DNA of 64,000 bases from CAYJFQ01 sp964369955 (GCA_964369955.1 CAYJFQ010000005.1:1-64000), one strand, 5' to 3'; positions 25,135-33,980 are shown, numbered from the stretch's first letter. The notes: generated from the sequence alone by a model not told the origin. Translations and numbers: made by a program.

Positions 25135-27372
25135 ATGAAAGTAAGCAAAATAGAAGGTGCACAAAATGTTGAAGTGAGTAAAAAAATAGCCTGTGAAAAA
25201 CCTTTAATCAAACAATTGGAAATAATGGAAGAGTACACTAAAACACATTTACAACATAAGAAATCTAGTAAAGAACGTCGTGAATTAGAGTGTTTAAAAG
25301 TTATTTATCCTCAATTATTTGCCAGAAGTAAAAATGATGATTTCTTTGCTGGTAGATTAGATTTTTTACCAATTGGTTTTGGTTGCGTTTCTTCTGTTGG
25401 TGGAGTAGGGCATTATTGTGTCTTTGATAAGTTAAGAAGCTTTGGCAGTCAATTGCCTGAGTGTGAAAATAGAATTAATGCTTTATATAATTATTGGATT
25501 GATAATGATATTAAATCAATTTATTGTAATCAAGTATTGGATGATGTTCATGTTGGACGCTTCATTGATTGTAATTATCCTTTTCTCGCGACCGCTAGAA
25601 TGTCGGGATTGATGTTGAATTATGAAATGTTAGTAGAATTAGGAGTTAATGGTTTGAAGGCTAAAATTTTAGCCCAACCTTTAGAAAGTGAGTTTTTAAA
25701 GGTTTCGTTAGAAACCTTAGATTTATTTGTTAAGTGTTTAGATTATTTAATAGATGAACTTGATAAGTCTGAAGTTAAAAACAAGATGTTAATGATGAAG
25801 AGTTTAGAACATTTAAAAGAAAACAAACCAACTACTTTTCATCAAGCAATTCAATTGATTTGGGTTTATGCCTTAGTAGCTGGTTGTATTAACTATGGAA
25901 GAATGGATGATATCTTAGGACCGTTTTTAGTTAATGACTTAGAAAAAGGGATAATTAGTGAAGAGGATAGTTTAAATTATTTAAAATCATTATGGACTTT
26001 AATCGAGAATCGTCGAACAACGGTCAATGGAAGAATTATTGTCGGTGGAATGGGGCGCAAACATCCAAAAGAAGCTGATGTCTTTGCGAAGTTGGCCCTA
26101 AAAGTCACAAAGGCTTGTAAGTATGTTGAGCCACAATTTACTCTACGAGTCGATAAGAATACTAGTGAAGAAGTATGGGAACTGGCTCTAGATTCAATAG
26201 GTGATAAGACCACTTACCCTACAATTTATAATGATGAAGTTAATGTTAAGTCAGTTGCTTTTGGGATGAATGTAGATTTAAAAACTGCAAGTCAATATGT
26301 GCCTTTTGGTTGTGGCGAGTTTGTGATTCAAGGTCAGAGTGTAGGGACTCCTAATACTCTATTAAATTTACTGATGTTATTAAATATCACGATTAATGGT
26401 GGTTATGATCAAGGGCTTTTTAAATGTGGGAATATTAAGTTTAAAGAATTAGATGACTATCAAAGTTTTGAAGAGTTCTTTAACAAGTATAAAGAAGTTT
26501 TGGACTTCTATGCCGACATGTCTGTTAAGGCTCAATATCAAAGCTATGAAGTTATGAACTCTGAAGTGTCTTTTTTATTCAGTAGTATTCTTATGGATGA
26601 TTGCATTGTTAGAGGTAAAAGCATTCTCGATGGAGGGGTTAAGTATCTAGGTGGAACTAATGAAACTTATGGCAACATCAATACCTCAGATTCATTAATG
26701 GTAATTAAGCAGTTAATCTTCCAAGATAAGGTAGTTAAATTTTCAGAATTGCACAAAGCAATGTTAAATAATTTTGTCAATTATCCGGAATTATTGCACA
26801 TGGTAAAAAAAGTTGGTAAGTATGGTAATGATATAAAAGAAGTTGATGATCTTGCGAATGATTTATATGAGTATATAGCAAAAGCAATAAGAAATCGCGG
26901 TATAGAAAAGGGAATGCAATATTATTTAATTGTAATATCCAACAATCAAACAAATACAGAATGGGGTAAAACAACAGGAGCTAGTGCTGATGGTAGGTTA
27001 AGTGGAACGTTTATGAATCCAGCTAATAACCCTGTTGGTCATGCTGATAAAAATGGACCTACGGCGATGTTAAATTCTCTAACAAGATTTGATGCAAAAT
27101 ACCATGGAGGCTCTGTTCAAAATATTAAATTTACTTCAAAGCTCTTTAACGAAAATCGACAAATAGTTAATAGTTTAATCAAAACTTACTTTAGAAAAGG
27201 TGGATGCCAACTTATGGTAACAGTGGTGGATAAGGGCGATTTAGAAGAAGCGCAAAGAAATCCAGAAAAATATCCTAATTTAATTGTTCGTGTTAGCGGT
27301 TTTAGTGCAGTTTTTGTGGACTTAGATAAAGATGTTCAAGATGAACTTCTAAGTAGAGTGCTTTATGAGTAA
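25135..27372 (+). CDS. Glycyl radical enzyme of unassigned type (PFL-like fold)
   Basis: The 745-residue protein has both halves of a glycyl radical enzyme. The active-site loop is VPFGCGEFVIQG with C393 and E395, the Cys-x-Glu pattern of the dehydratase/lyase/decarboxylase branch. The C-terminal radical motif is RVSGFSAVF with G722. It lacks the double Cys of pyruvate formate-lyase, so it should not be called PflB. The Gly between Cys and Glu (GCGE) differs from the GCVEP of glycerol, propanediol, choline and hydroxyproline enzymes. The substrate is unknown. AGAGGT precedes the ATG. Its activase overlaps the 3' end by 8 nt. Confidence 0.85.
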   Translation: MKVSKIEGAQNVEVSKKIACEKPLIKQLEIMEEYTKTHLQHKKSSKERRELECLKVIYPQLFARSKNDDFFAGRLDFLPIGFGCVSSVGGVGHYCVFDKLRSFGSQLPECENRINALYNYWIDNDIKSIYCNQVLDDVHVGRFIDCNYPFLATARMSGLMLNYEMLVELGVNGLKAKILAQPLESEFLKVSLETLDLFVKCLDYLIDELDKSEVKNKMLMMKSLEHLKENKPTTFHQAIQLIWVYALVAGCINYGRMDDILGPFLVNDLEKGIISEEDSLNYLKSLWTLIENRRTTVNGRIIVGGMGRKHPKEADVFAKLALKVTKACKYVEPQFTLRVDKNTSEEVWELALDSIGDKTTYPTIYNDEVNVKSVAFGMNVDLKTASQYVPFGCGEFVIQGQSVGTPNTLLNLLMLLNITINGGYDQGLFKCGNIKFKELDDYQSFEEFFNKYKEVLDFYADMSVKAQYQSYEVMNSEVSFLFSSILMDDCIVRGKSILDGGVKYLGGTNETYGNINTSDSLMVIKQLIFQDKVVKFSELHKAMLNNFVNYPELLHMVKKVGKYGNDIKEVDDLANDLYEYIAKAIRNRGIEKGMQYYLIVISNNQTNTEWGKTTGASADGRLSGTFMNPANNPVGHADKNGPTAMLNSLTRFDAKYHGGSVQNIKFTSKLFNENRQIVNSLIKTYFRKGGCQLMVTVVDKGDLEEAQRNPEKYPNLIVRVSGFSAVFVDLDKDVQDELLSRVLYE

Positions 27373-28252
27373 GATAAAAATTATTGAAATTCAAAGATTT
27401 TCAATTCATGACGGCCCTGGAATTAGAACTACTATTTTTTTAAAGGGTTGTCCTTTAAGGTGTGGTTGGTGTGCCAATCCTGAATCTCAAAGTTTAGAAA
27501 CTCACTTATTTTATTTAAAAAATAAGTGTAAACTTTGTTTACGATGTTTAAACATTTGTCCTAACAAAGCTATTACTCTAAATGATAATGAATTAATAAT
27601 CAATGATAGCCTTTGTGTAAAGTGTGGTGCTTGTGTTAATTTTTGTTTATATGATGCTTTGAAGCTGGTTGGCGAAGAATATGAAATAGAAAAACTTATA
27701 GATCTCTTGGCAATGGATGAAGATTATTATTTTGAAAGTAATGGCGGAATAACCATTTCAGGTGGAGAACCCTTTGTCCAATTTGAATCATTAGTTAATT
27801 TAATTAAATCAATTAAAGACAAAGGCTATCATTTATGTATTGAAACCACTGCTAATACTACTCTTGAGAATCTATTGACAGTTAGTGATGATGTTGATTT
27901 ATTTTATATTGATTATAAATCTGATTGTTCAAATGATTTGTTAAAAATAAATGGGAATCTATCACTAATTGAAAACAACATTAAAGAGTTGGTTAAAAGA
28001 AATGATGTAGTAGTGAGGATCCCTGTTATCCCAAATTATAATCAAGAATTTATTGAAGTGATGATTAAGATAATAAAGGAGCTAGGGGTTAATGAAATTC
28101 ATCTTTTACCATTCCATAATTATGCGAAAAACAAGTATCAACAAATGAGAACACCTTATGAATATGAAAATGTTAAAAGTCTTGAAAAAGAAGAATTAAA
28201 ACAATACTTAGAATTAGCTAATAAGTATGATTGCATAATAAAGATAGGCTAG
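27365..28252 (+). CDS. Glycyl-radical-enzyme activating enzyme, radical SAM with two extra 4Fe-4S motifs
   Basis: The 295-residue protein has the radical SAM motif GCPLRCGWC (C29, C33, C36), the N-terminal SIHDGPGIRTTIFLKG of GRE activases, two ferredoxin-like motifs (C55-C58-C61-C65 and C84-C87-C90-C94), and ITISGGEP for SAM binding. PflA proteins lack the ferredoxin insert, so this activase fits a dehydratase-, lyase- or decarboxylase-type GRE. It would install the radical on G722 of the upstream enzyme. Overlap of 8 nt implies tight co-expression. Confidence 0.93.
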   Translation: MSKIKIIEIQRFSIHDGPGIRTTIFLKGCPLRCGWCANPESQSLETHLFYLKNKCKLCLRCLNICPNKAITLNDNELIINDSLCVKCGACVNFCLYDALKLVGEEYEIEKLIDLLAMDEDYYFESNGGITISGGEPFVQFESLVNLIKSIKDKGYHLCIETTANTTLENLLTVSDDVDLFYIDYKSDCSNDLLKINGNLSLIENNIKELVKRNDVVVRIPVIPNYNQEFIEVMIKIIKELGVNEIHLLPFHNYAKNKYQQMRTPYEYENVKSLEKEELKQYLELANKYDCIIKIG

Positions 28253-28260
28253 GAGATAAT

Positions 28261-28590
28261 ATGGCAACATCGATTGATTTTATTGAATTTGTTTGTGAGC
28301 AGTTATCAGATTTTAGAAATATTCGTTATCGTAAAATGTTTGGCGAATATGTAGTTTATTTGAATAATCGTCCAATATTTTTAGTTTGTGATAATACAGT
28401 TTTTGTGAAGAGGATTAATGCGTTAGAAAATATCATTGAAAACAATTATGTTGGATATCCTTACAAAGGCGCAAAAGAACACTATATTTTAGATATCGAG
28501 AATCGCAAACTTGTTGAGGAAGTGGTTCCTATTCTTGAGAGTTTAATCCCAGTTGTTATACCTAAAAAGAAAAAAATAGTAAGAAAATAA
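28261..28590 (+). CDS. TfoX N-terminal-domain protein
   Basis: The 109-residue protein matches the TfoX/Sxy N-terminal domain family: FIEFVCEQLSDFRNIRYRKMFGEYVVYLNNRPIFLVCDNTVFVK and YPYKGAKEHYILDIE. Family members with only this domain are common in Firmicutes and have no established competence role. ATG 28261 follows TAGGAGA by 4-5 nt. It lies 8 nt after the activase and ends before a strong terminator, so it is in the GRE operon, perhaps by chance. Confidence 0.85.
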   Translation: MATSIDFIEFVCEQLSDFRNIRYRKMFGEYVVYLNNRPIFLVCDNTVFVKRINALENIIENNYVGYPYKGAKEHYILDIENRKLVEEVVPILESLIPVVIPKKKKIVRK

Positions 28591-28626
28591 AAATCTCGAG
28601 ATATTATAAATCTCGAGATTTTTTTA
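28590..28626. terminator. Bidirectional terminator between tfoX-like gene and cls
   Basis: A perfect 10-bp stem AATCTCGAGA/TCTCGAGATT is flanked by A and T runs, so it can end both converging transcripts. Confidence 0.92.
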
Positions 28627-30156
28627 CATTAACGGTGCAAAGGTTCTTAAAATACCTAGGATTAAAAGCTTAAATACCCCTAACTCATCTTTTGTGACAA
28701 TGTTGTCCAAAGTAATCTCTGTACATTTTTTCTCAGTTTCAAGAAAGTCTTTTTTTATGTCGTTGATTACTGAAGTTTTGTACATCCACACTCCACATTC
28801 ATAATGAAGACTTAAGCTACGATAGTCTAAATTAATAGTTCCAACAACTCCCGTTTTATCATCACAGATAAACATTTTCGAATGAATGAAACCTGGAGTG
28901 TATTCAAAGATTTTGACACCACCCTTTAACAATGTTTCATAATAAGAACGTGATAAAGAGTGAACAAATTTTTTATCAGGAATTCCTGGAACCTGAATCC
29001 TTACATCTACCCCAGATTGTGCAGCAGTAATTAATGACACCATCATTTCCCTGCTAATAATAAGGTAAGGACTTGTGATGTAGACATAGTTCTCTGAGCG
29101 ATTTAAGATACTCATATAAATCGTTTCCCCAACTGCATCTTCATCTAGTGGTGAGTCGCCGAATGGTTGGACAACACCGTCTGCTAGATATTTTTTATTT
29201 GGTTTAAAGTTTGAGAAATCTTCAATCTTTTCAGTGACTGAACTCCACATTGATAAAAACATAATAGTTAAGTTATATACAGCATCTCCTTTTAACATGA
29301 TGGCAGTGTCCTTCCAATGTCCATGTTTTCTCTTTTCATTAATGTATTCATCAGCTAAATTAATGCCTCCAGTAAATGCAGTATTGCCATCTATTACACA
29401 GATTTTTCGGTGATCACGATTATTAAAATTTGAGTTAAAAAGGTGATTGAAACGATTGAAGGCTTTACAAACAATTTTATGTTTGGCTAGTTTTTTACTA
29501 AAATTTGAAGGAAGAGTCATTAAGCAACCAAAGTCATCATATAGCACTCTTACATCGACTCCACTTTCTGCCTTTTGAATTAGAACTTCTTCAATTTGAC
29601 TCCACATTTTACCCTCTTCAATAATAAAGTATTCAATGAAAATAAACTTTTTTGCAGTTTTTAACTCTTTAATCATCGCTTTCAGTTTATCTTCTCCTAA
29701 CCGAAAATATTCAACTTTTGTATTTGTGTGAGCGGGTGCAGAAGCGACTTCGAATAGGTATTCTGATTGTCTCATGGCATGAATGTCATTCTTCAATAGT
29801 TCGCAGTGTTTGTCTTTACTATCGATGATTGCTTTTTTAAGAACATCATCAATATTTTTGTAGACAGCTTTTTTTCTTTTGCCGACTCTATGGCCATTGA
29901 AAAAAATATAAATAACTCCACCTACAAGTGGTGAAATAAACATTAAAATAATCCATGGTATTTTACTTTCATGATATGTGTCTTGAATAATAATGTAACT
30001 TATACATAAAAGACTTAACAGTGGCAATAAAAGAATTAGCCACTCTGAATAGTCACCAAGAAAATAAATTAATCCTATCCATAAAGCAATTTGAATAATT
30101 ATTGTCATTATCACAACAATAGAACGTGTCAATATATTTGAGAGCGCTAGTTTCAT
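28624..30156 (-). CDS. cls: Cardiolipin synthase
   Basis: The 510-residue protein has two N-terminal transmembrane helices plus a third hydrophobic segment (about 5-85), then two PLD domains with intact HKD motifs: HRKICVIDGNTAFTGGINLADEY and HSKMFICDDKTGVVGTINLDYRS. It joins two phosphatidylglycerols into cardiolipin at the membrane. I start it at 30156, with AAGGAGAATT upstream; a frame-open extension of 12 residues lacks a ribosome site. It is monocistronic. Confidence 0.9.
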   Translation of the reverse strand: MKLALSNILTRSIVVIMTIIIQIALWIGLIYFLGDYSEWLILLLPLLSLLCISYIIIQDTYHESKIPWIILMFISPLVGGVIYIFFNGHRVGKRKKAVYKNIDDVLKKAIIDSKDKHCELLKNDIHAMRQSEYLFEVASAPAHTNTKVEYFRLGEDKLKAMIKELKTAKKFIFIEYFIIEEGKMWSQIEEVLIQKAESGVDVRVLYDDFGCLMTLPSNFSKKLAKHKIVCKAFNRFNHLFNSNFNNRDHRKICVIDGNTAFTGGINLADEYINEKRKHGHWKDTAIMLKGDAVYNLTIMFLSMWSSVTEKIEDFSNFKPNKKYLADGVVQPFGDSPLDEDAVGETIYMSILNRSENYVYITSPYLIISREMMVSLITAAQSGVDVRIQVPGIPDKKFVHSLSRSYYETLLKGGVKIFEYTPGFIHSKMFICDDKTGVVGTINLDYRSLSLHYECGVWMYKTSVINDIKKDFLETEKKCTEITLDNIVTKDELGVFKLLILGILRTFAPLM

Positions 30157-30203
30157 ATAATTCTCCTTATAATTATCCAAATGATAACACAAATCTATCG
30201 CTT

Positions 30204-30244
30204 AAAAAACAAAGCACCAGATTAATTATATCTGGTGCTTTGTT
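30204..30244 (-). terminator. Terminator of the deoC-SDR operon (reverse strand)
   Basis: On the reverse strand a 14-bp perfect stem AACAAAGCACCAGA/TCTGGTGCTTTGTT is followed by a T run. The stem lies 55 nt after the SDR stop. Confidence 0.92.
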
Positions 30245-30298
30245 CTATGATTATTATCTTAGGAGAATAATCATATATTCTAAATATATAAATAAATA

Positions 30299-31159
30299 TT
30301 AATAACCAAAGTCTTTTAGACAAGTGTCTACATCTTCCTCAAATGTTGAAAGTTCAAATCCTAATTCTAATGCCTTAGAATTATCTAAACGATAATCGCG
30401 TGGGTTATCTGCATATCTTTCTAAATCAGGTAAGATATATGAGTTAATTTCTTCATCAGAGAAACCTAAGCGTTTCGCGACATATTGCGCACTTTCGTAA
30501 GTTGTTAAATTATTAATACTGCTGAAATGAATAAATCCAGTAGGCATATTAACTAACTTGTCAAAGTTTTTAACTAAGTTGTAAGCATATGTCATTCCAC
30601 GATACTCATATTTAGTAAATTTAGTTGGTTTACGGTAGAACATTGCATTCATAACATTTTTTACAATACCAGGACTTGCGATAATGTTTTTACTAGATAA
30701 ACCAAATTGCCAAGATAAACGCATGATTACATAATCAGTTAAATTTTCAGTAATGAATTGTTCAACTGAAAGTTTGTGCATTCCGTATTTACTGATTGTT
30801 TTCGGGGTATCATCTTCTTTAAATGGTGCATTATCTTGATTATTAAACACTTGTTCAGTTGAGAAGAAAACAAGTCTAGCATTTTTTTCTTTACAAACTT
30901 TTGCGATCTCAATAGCTGAAAGTACATTAATTTTATTTGTTAATTCAGGTTGTTCTTCACAAGCTGCAGTTTGAGCGTTAGCTGCCATATGGAAACAAAT
31001 GTCAAAATCAAACTTGTTGAAGTAAGGATATACAGACTCAACATCAGAAAGATCTAAATCTTTTTGTTCAACACATATAAATTCATATTCTCCCTTTAAA
31101 TATTCTCTAAATAAACTACCAATATAGCCATTAGCACCAGTTAATAATACTTTTTTCAT
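30299..31159 (-). CDS. RmlD-like extended short-chain dehydrogenase/reductase
   Basis: The 286-residue protein has the NAD(P) loop LLTGANGYIG near the N-terminus, an AAN motif (HMAANAQ), a catalytic YxxxK (YGMHK) and a Ser-Thr at VFFSTEQVF. It belongs to the extended SDR, dTDP-4-dehydrorhamnose reductase-like group; sugar-nucleotide or free sugar substrates are possible. No other rhamnose genes are here. It is coupled to deoC by a one-base overlap (TAATG) on the reverse strand. Confidence 0.8.
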   Translation of the reverse strand: MKKVLLTGANGYIGSLFREYLKGEYEFICVEQKDLDLSDVESVYPYFNKFDFDICFHMAANAQTAACEEQPELTNKINVLSAIEIAKVCKEKNARLVFFSTEQVFNNQDNAPFKEDDTPKTISKYGMHKLSVEQFITENLTDYVIMRLSWQFGLSSKNIIASPGIVKNVMNAMFYRKPTKFTKYEYRGMTYAYNLVKNFDKLVNMPTGFIHFSSINNLTTYESAQYVAKRLGFSDEEINSYILPDLERYADNPRDYRLDNSKALELGFELSTFEEDVDTCLKDFGY

Positions 31160-31860
31160 TAGTAAGCATCTCCTTTGTTTTCAACAGTTTCTCCATCAAA
31201 TCCTGCAAGAATCGCGATTCCGGCACTAGTACCAATGCGAGTTGCGCCAGCTTCAATCATTGCACGACAAGTATCCCAATCTCTAATTCCACCAGCCGCT
31301 TTAACTTGACAAGCTCCTTCAACAGTCTTAGACATTAGAGTTACATCTTCAACAGTAGCACCACCTGTACCAAATCCAGTTGATGTTTTAATAAAGTCAG
31401 GTTTCACTTTTTTAGCAATTTCTGTCATCTTAACTATTTCTTCTTTAGTTAAGTAACAATTCTCAAAGATAACTTTTGATAAGATATTTTTGTCTTTACA
31501 AACTTTAACAATTCTTGTCATTTCATCTTCTAGGTAAGCCCAATTGCCAGCTTTAACTTCAGTAATATTGATTAAGTAATCAATCTCATCACAGCCATTA
31601 GCAATAGCGTTCTCTGTTTCAAATACTTTAGTTTCAATAGTTGTTTGTCCTAAAGGGAAACCGATAGCGGCACCTACATTAACTGGACAGTCTTTTAGAA
31701 GTTCTGCGCATTGAGCAACTGGATATGAGTTGATAGCAACCATTTTAAAGTTGTGTTCCTTAGCCTCTGCACATAGCTTCACAAAGTCTTCTTTAGTTGC
31801 AAATGGTTTAAGATTAGTATGATCAATCATATTAGCAACTTGTTCTCTTGTTATAGTCAT
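31159..31860 (-). CDS. deoC: Deoxyribose-phosphate aldolase
   Basis: The 233-residue protein matches DeoC: IDHTNLKPFAT at the N-terminus, GAAIGFPLGQT, EIDYLINI, KVIFENCYLT, FIKTSTGFG with the Schiff-base Lys, and VKAAGGIRDW. It cleaves 2-deoxyribose-5-P to acetaldehyde and glyceraldehyde-3-P. The start at 31860 has AAAAGGAG upstream; 16 extra upstream codons are open but unsupported. TTGACA (31913-31918) and TATAAT (31891-31896), read in reverse with a 16-nt spacer, form a near-perfect promoter. Confidence 0.95.
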   Translation of the reverse strand: MTITREQVANMIDHTNLKPFATKEDFVKLCAEAKEHNFKMVAINSYPVAQCAELLKDCPVNVGAAIGFPLGQTTIETKVFETENAIANGCDEIDYLINITEVKAGNWAYLEDEMTRIVKVCKDKNILSKVIFENCYLTKEEIVKMTEIAKKVKPDFIKTSTGFGTGGATVEDVTLMSKTVEGACQVKAAGGIRDWDTCRAMIEAGATRIGTSAGIAILAGFDGETVENKGDAY

Positions 31861-31880
31861 TTTTTGATATCTCCTTTTAA

Positions 31881-31940
31881 ATGTAATTACATTATAACAA
31901 AAAAACATTAATTGTCAATAACAATTAAATATGTTATTAT
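31881..31940. promoter_or_regulatory. Divergent deoC/GntR promoters with two dyad operators
   Basis: Reverse strand: TTGACA (31913-31918)-16 nt-TATAAT (31891-31896) drives deoC. Forward strand: TTGTCA (31912-31917)-17 nt-TATTAT (31935-31940) with an extended TGT element drives GntR. Their -35 boxes coincide. The dyad TAATTGT-CAATA-ACAATTA (31909-31927) covers both, and ATGTAATTACAT (31881-31892) overlaps the deoC -10. One bound repressor could shut both genes. Confidence 0.7.
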
Positions 31941-31946
31941 TTAACC

Positions 31947-32693
31947 ATGAACTCAAAGTTGATTAAAGAAAGAATTATTATTGATAAAAACTCGCCAATC
32001 CCTTTATATTATCAGTTTAAAACTGGTCTTTTAGCTCTAATAAATGAAGGCTTTTTTGGTGAAGATGGAAAAATACCGACAGAATTAGAATTTACAAACA
32101 ACCTAGATATTTCTAGACCGACAGTTAGACAAGCGTTAAACGAGTTAATTCATGAAGGATGTATCATCAGGCTCAAGGCCAAAGGAACCTTTATCAAAAA
32201 GAAGACAATCGGCAGTAAATTTTTTAGTGAAGTTTTAAGTTTTGACAATGAAATGAAGAGTTTAGGATTAAAACCAAAAACGAAAATTATTAGTTGTGAA
32301 GTAGTTAAAAATCATTTACCTGAGATTTTTGGAGAGTATGTTGACTCACTTTTAAAACTTGAGAGAATTAGAAGTGCAAGCGGTAAAAAAATTGTATTTG
32401 TGACTTCTTACTTACCAATGGGACTTTTTAATAATAAAGTTCCTGATTTTCAGATTTCTAGCTTATATGAGATGTTAACTAAGTTTGGCTTTGAAGTTGC
32501 TAATGTTAATCGTGAATTTTCAGCTGTTAATGCGGATAAAAAACTGGCTGATCATTTAGATATCAAACCAAAAGATGCAATGCTGAGTGTTTACACTAAA
32601 GCTTATGATGGCAAAGACTTATTAATTGAGTATTCAATTGCTTATTATAATCCAGATATGACTTTCAAAATCAATTTGGATAAAAATAGATAG
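31947..32693 (+). CDS. GntR-family (HutC type) transcriptional regulator, probably leaderless
   Basis: The 248-residue protein has a winged-helix domain (about 15-80: SPIPLYYQFKTGLLALI, GKIPTELEFTNNLDISRPTVRQALNELIHEGCIIRLKAKGTFI) and a UTRA domain (about 95-240). There is no Shine-Dalgarno sequence; the ATG starts 6 nt after the -10 box, at the expected transcription start, so the mRNA is probably leaderless. It is divergent from deoC and likely controls both. It is followed 9 nt later by a HAD phosphatase gene. Confidence 0.85.
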   Translation: MNSKLIKERIIIDKNSPIPLYYQFKTGLLALINEGFFGEDGKIPTELEFTNNLDISRPTVRQALNELIHEGCIIRLKAKGTFIKKKTIGSKFFSEVLSFDNEMKSLGLKPKTKIISCEVVKNHLPEIFGEYVDSLLKLERIRSASGKKIVFVTSYLPMGLFNNKVPDFQISSLYEMLTKFGFEVANVNREFSAVNADKKLADHLDIKPKDAMLSVYTKAYDGKDLLIEYSIAYYNPDMTFKINLDKNR

Positions 32694-32702
32694 AGGGGAA
32701 AA

Positions 32703-33545
32703 ATGAGTTTAAAAGTTATAGTGTTGGATATTGATGGTACATTGTTAAATGATGATAAAGTGATATCGCCTACTACTCATGAAGTTTTAGTTAAATCCTT
32801 AGAAAAAGGCTACCAGATTATTTTATGTTCAGGTCGCCCACTCAATGGTGTTTATAAGTACGGAAAAGCCTTAGACTTTGAAAAGTATGGCGGATTATTG
32901 ATTGGTTATAATGGAGCCAAAGTGTATGACTATCAAAATAAAGAATTGCTTTACAATCAAACTATGGATATTGAGAAATCAAAAGAAGCCTTAAACTATT
33001 TAAAGGATTTTGAAGTGATAACAATGATCGATAATGATACTTATATGTTTGTCGATGATGCTTATAAAGCAGATGTGACTATCGATGGAGTTACTAAAAA
33101 TATTATTGAATATGAATCACGTTGTTGTGATTTTAAGGTTTGTGAGGTTGGTGATCAAGCTGAATTTTTAAATTATCATTTAAATAAAATTCTTGTTTCT
33201 GGTAATCCTGAATACTTAGTTGAGAATTATGATAAGTTGTCTGAACCTTTTATTGGAATATTTAATTGTGCGATGTCTTCACCATTTTATTTTGAATACA
33301 CCGCAATTAATGTTAGTAAGCAGAGTGGTTTAGAGTTTGCCTTGAAACAATTAAAGGTTGATAAATCAGAGGTTATTGGCTTTGGTGATAGTTTTAATGA
33401 TCTGCCTCTGTTTGAAGGTGTTGGAATTAAAGTAGCAATGGGAAATGCAATTGATCAGTTAAAAGAAGTGGCTGATATTATTGCGCCCGATAATAATAAT
33501 GATGGTGTTGCAAAGGTATTGGTGGAGGTTTTAGATTTACAATAA
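32703..33545 (+). CDS. HAD superfamily (Cof type) phosphatase
   Basis: The 280-residue protein has motif I DIDGTLLND at residues 8-16, a C2 cap and motif IV GFGDSFNDLPLFE with a long C-terminal tail of Cof-type sequence. The GAGGGG ribosome site is strong. It lies just downstream of the GntR gene, so it is likely co-transcribed with it. It probably dephosphorylates a sugar phosphate; the substrate is unknown. Confidence 0.85.
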   Translation: MSLKVIVLDIDGTLLNDDKVISPTTHEVLVKSLEKGYQIILCSGRPLNGVYKYGKALDFEKYGGLLIGYNGAKVYDYQNKELLYNQTMDIEKSKEALNYLKDFEVITMIDNDTYMFVDDAYKADVTIDGVTKNIIEYESRCCDFKVCEVGDQAEFLNYHLNKILVSGNPEYLVENYDKLSEPFIGIFNCAMSSPFYFEYTAINVSKQSGLEFALKQLKVDKSEVIGFGDSFNDLPLFEGVGIKVAMGNAIDQLKEVADIIAPDNNNDGVAKVLVEVLDLQ

Positions 33546-33573
33546 TTTAATTTGTTTATTCAACTGGTAATTG

Positions 33574-33602
33574 TTGAATATTTAACTTGATTATGGTAAT
33601 AT
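33574..33602 (+). promoter_or_regulatory. Probable rpsO promoter
   Basis: TTGAAT (33574-33579), a 17-nt spacer and TAATAT (33597-33602) fit a sigma-A promoter before the structured leader. The TTGAAT also lies in a hairpin with ATTCAAC upstream, which may weakly terminate the HAD transcript. Confidence 0.55.
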
Positions 33603-33612
33603 ATTATTGCTT

Positions 33613-33683
33613 TTAGTCTTGGTTTTGGGAGACTCCGACCTTATACTCGGATTAGAAGGACTAATTTTGAAAGGAGAAACAAA
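33613..33683 (+). ncRNA. Structured rpsO 5' leader, candidate S15 autoregulatory element
   Basis: Outer stem TTAGTC (33613-33618) pairs with GACTAA (33659-33664), and an inner stem TCCGA (34-38 within 33600) pairs with TCGGA (33647-33651) around an 8-nt loop. The AAAGGAG ribosome site follows at about 33671. S15 represses its own mRNA by binding such leaders in several bacteria. I see the fold but not a specific match. Confidence 0.55.
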
Positions 33684-33950
33684 ATGTTAACGAAAGAAAA
33701 CAAACAGCAAATCATGAAAGAGTTCGCTATTAAAGAAGGCGATACTGGTTCACCTGAGGTGCAAATCGCAGTATTAACTGCAGAAATCAACCGCTTGAAC
33801 GATCATATGAAAGTTCATAAAAAAGACTACGCTTCATTAAGAGGTATGTTAAAAATGGTTGGTAGACGTCGTAACTTTTTATCTTATTTGAGAAATAAAG
33901 ATGTAAATCGTTACCGTGAAATCATTAAACGTTTAGGTTTAAGAAAATAA
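33684..33950 (+). CDS. rpsO: 30S ribosomal protein S15
   Basis: The 88-residue protein is canonical S15 (MLTKENKQQIMKEFAIKEGDTGSPEVQIAV; LNDHMKVHKKDYASLRGMLKMVGRRRNFLSYL). It binds the central domain of 16S rRNA. AAAGGAG lies just before the ATG. Elsewhere in Firmicutes rpsO usually precedes pnp directly; here pnp is 6 kb away, with an aldolase operon between. Confidence 0.97.
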   Translation: MLTKENKQQIMKEFAIKEGDTGSPEVQIAVLTAEINRLNDHMKVHKKDYASLRGMLKMVGRRRNFLSYLRNKDVNRYREIIKRLGLRK

Positions 33951-33973
33951 GCATATTTATGCTTATTTTTTTA
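33946..33973 (+). terminator. Intrinsic terminator after rpsO
   Basis: A 9-bp stem AATAAGCAT/ATGCTTATT with a 4-nt loop starts at the stop codon and is followed by a T run. Confidence 0.9.
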
Positions 33974-33980
33974 TATACAA
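33969..33980 (+). promoter_or_regulatory. Possible NagR-like operator before the aldolase gene
   Basis: TTTTATATACAA is one base off the perfect dyad at 17997-18008. Its left half lies in the rpsO terminator T run, so it may be chance; its position 20-31 nt before the aldolase start is suggestive. Confidence 0.3.

Noticed and set aside
25135..27372. Naming the glycyl radical enzyme pyruvate formate-lyase
   Set aside because: It has one active-site Cys followed by Gly-Glu, no adjacent Cys pair, and the activase carries the ferredoxin insert that PflA lacks.
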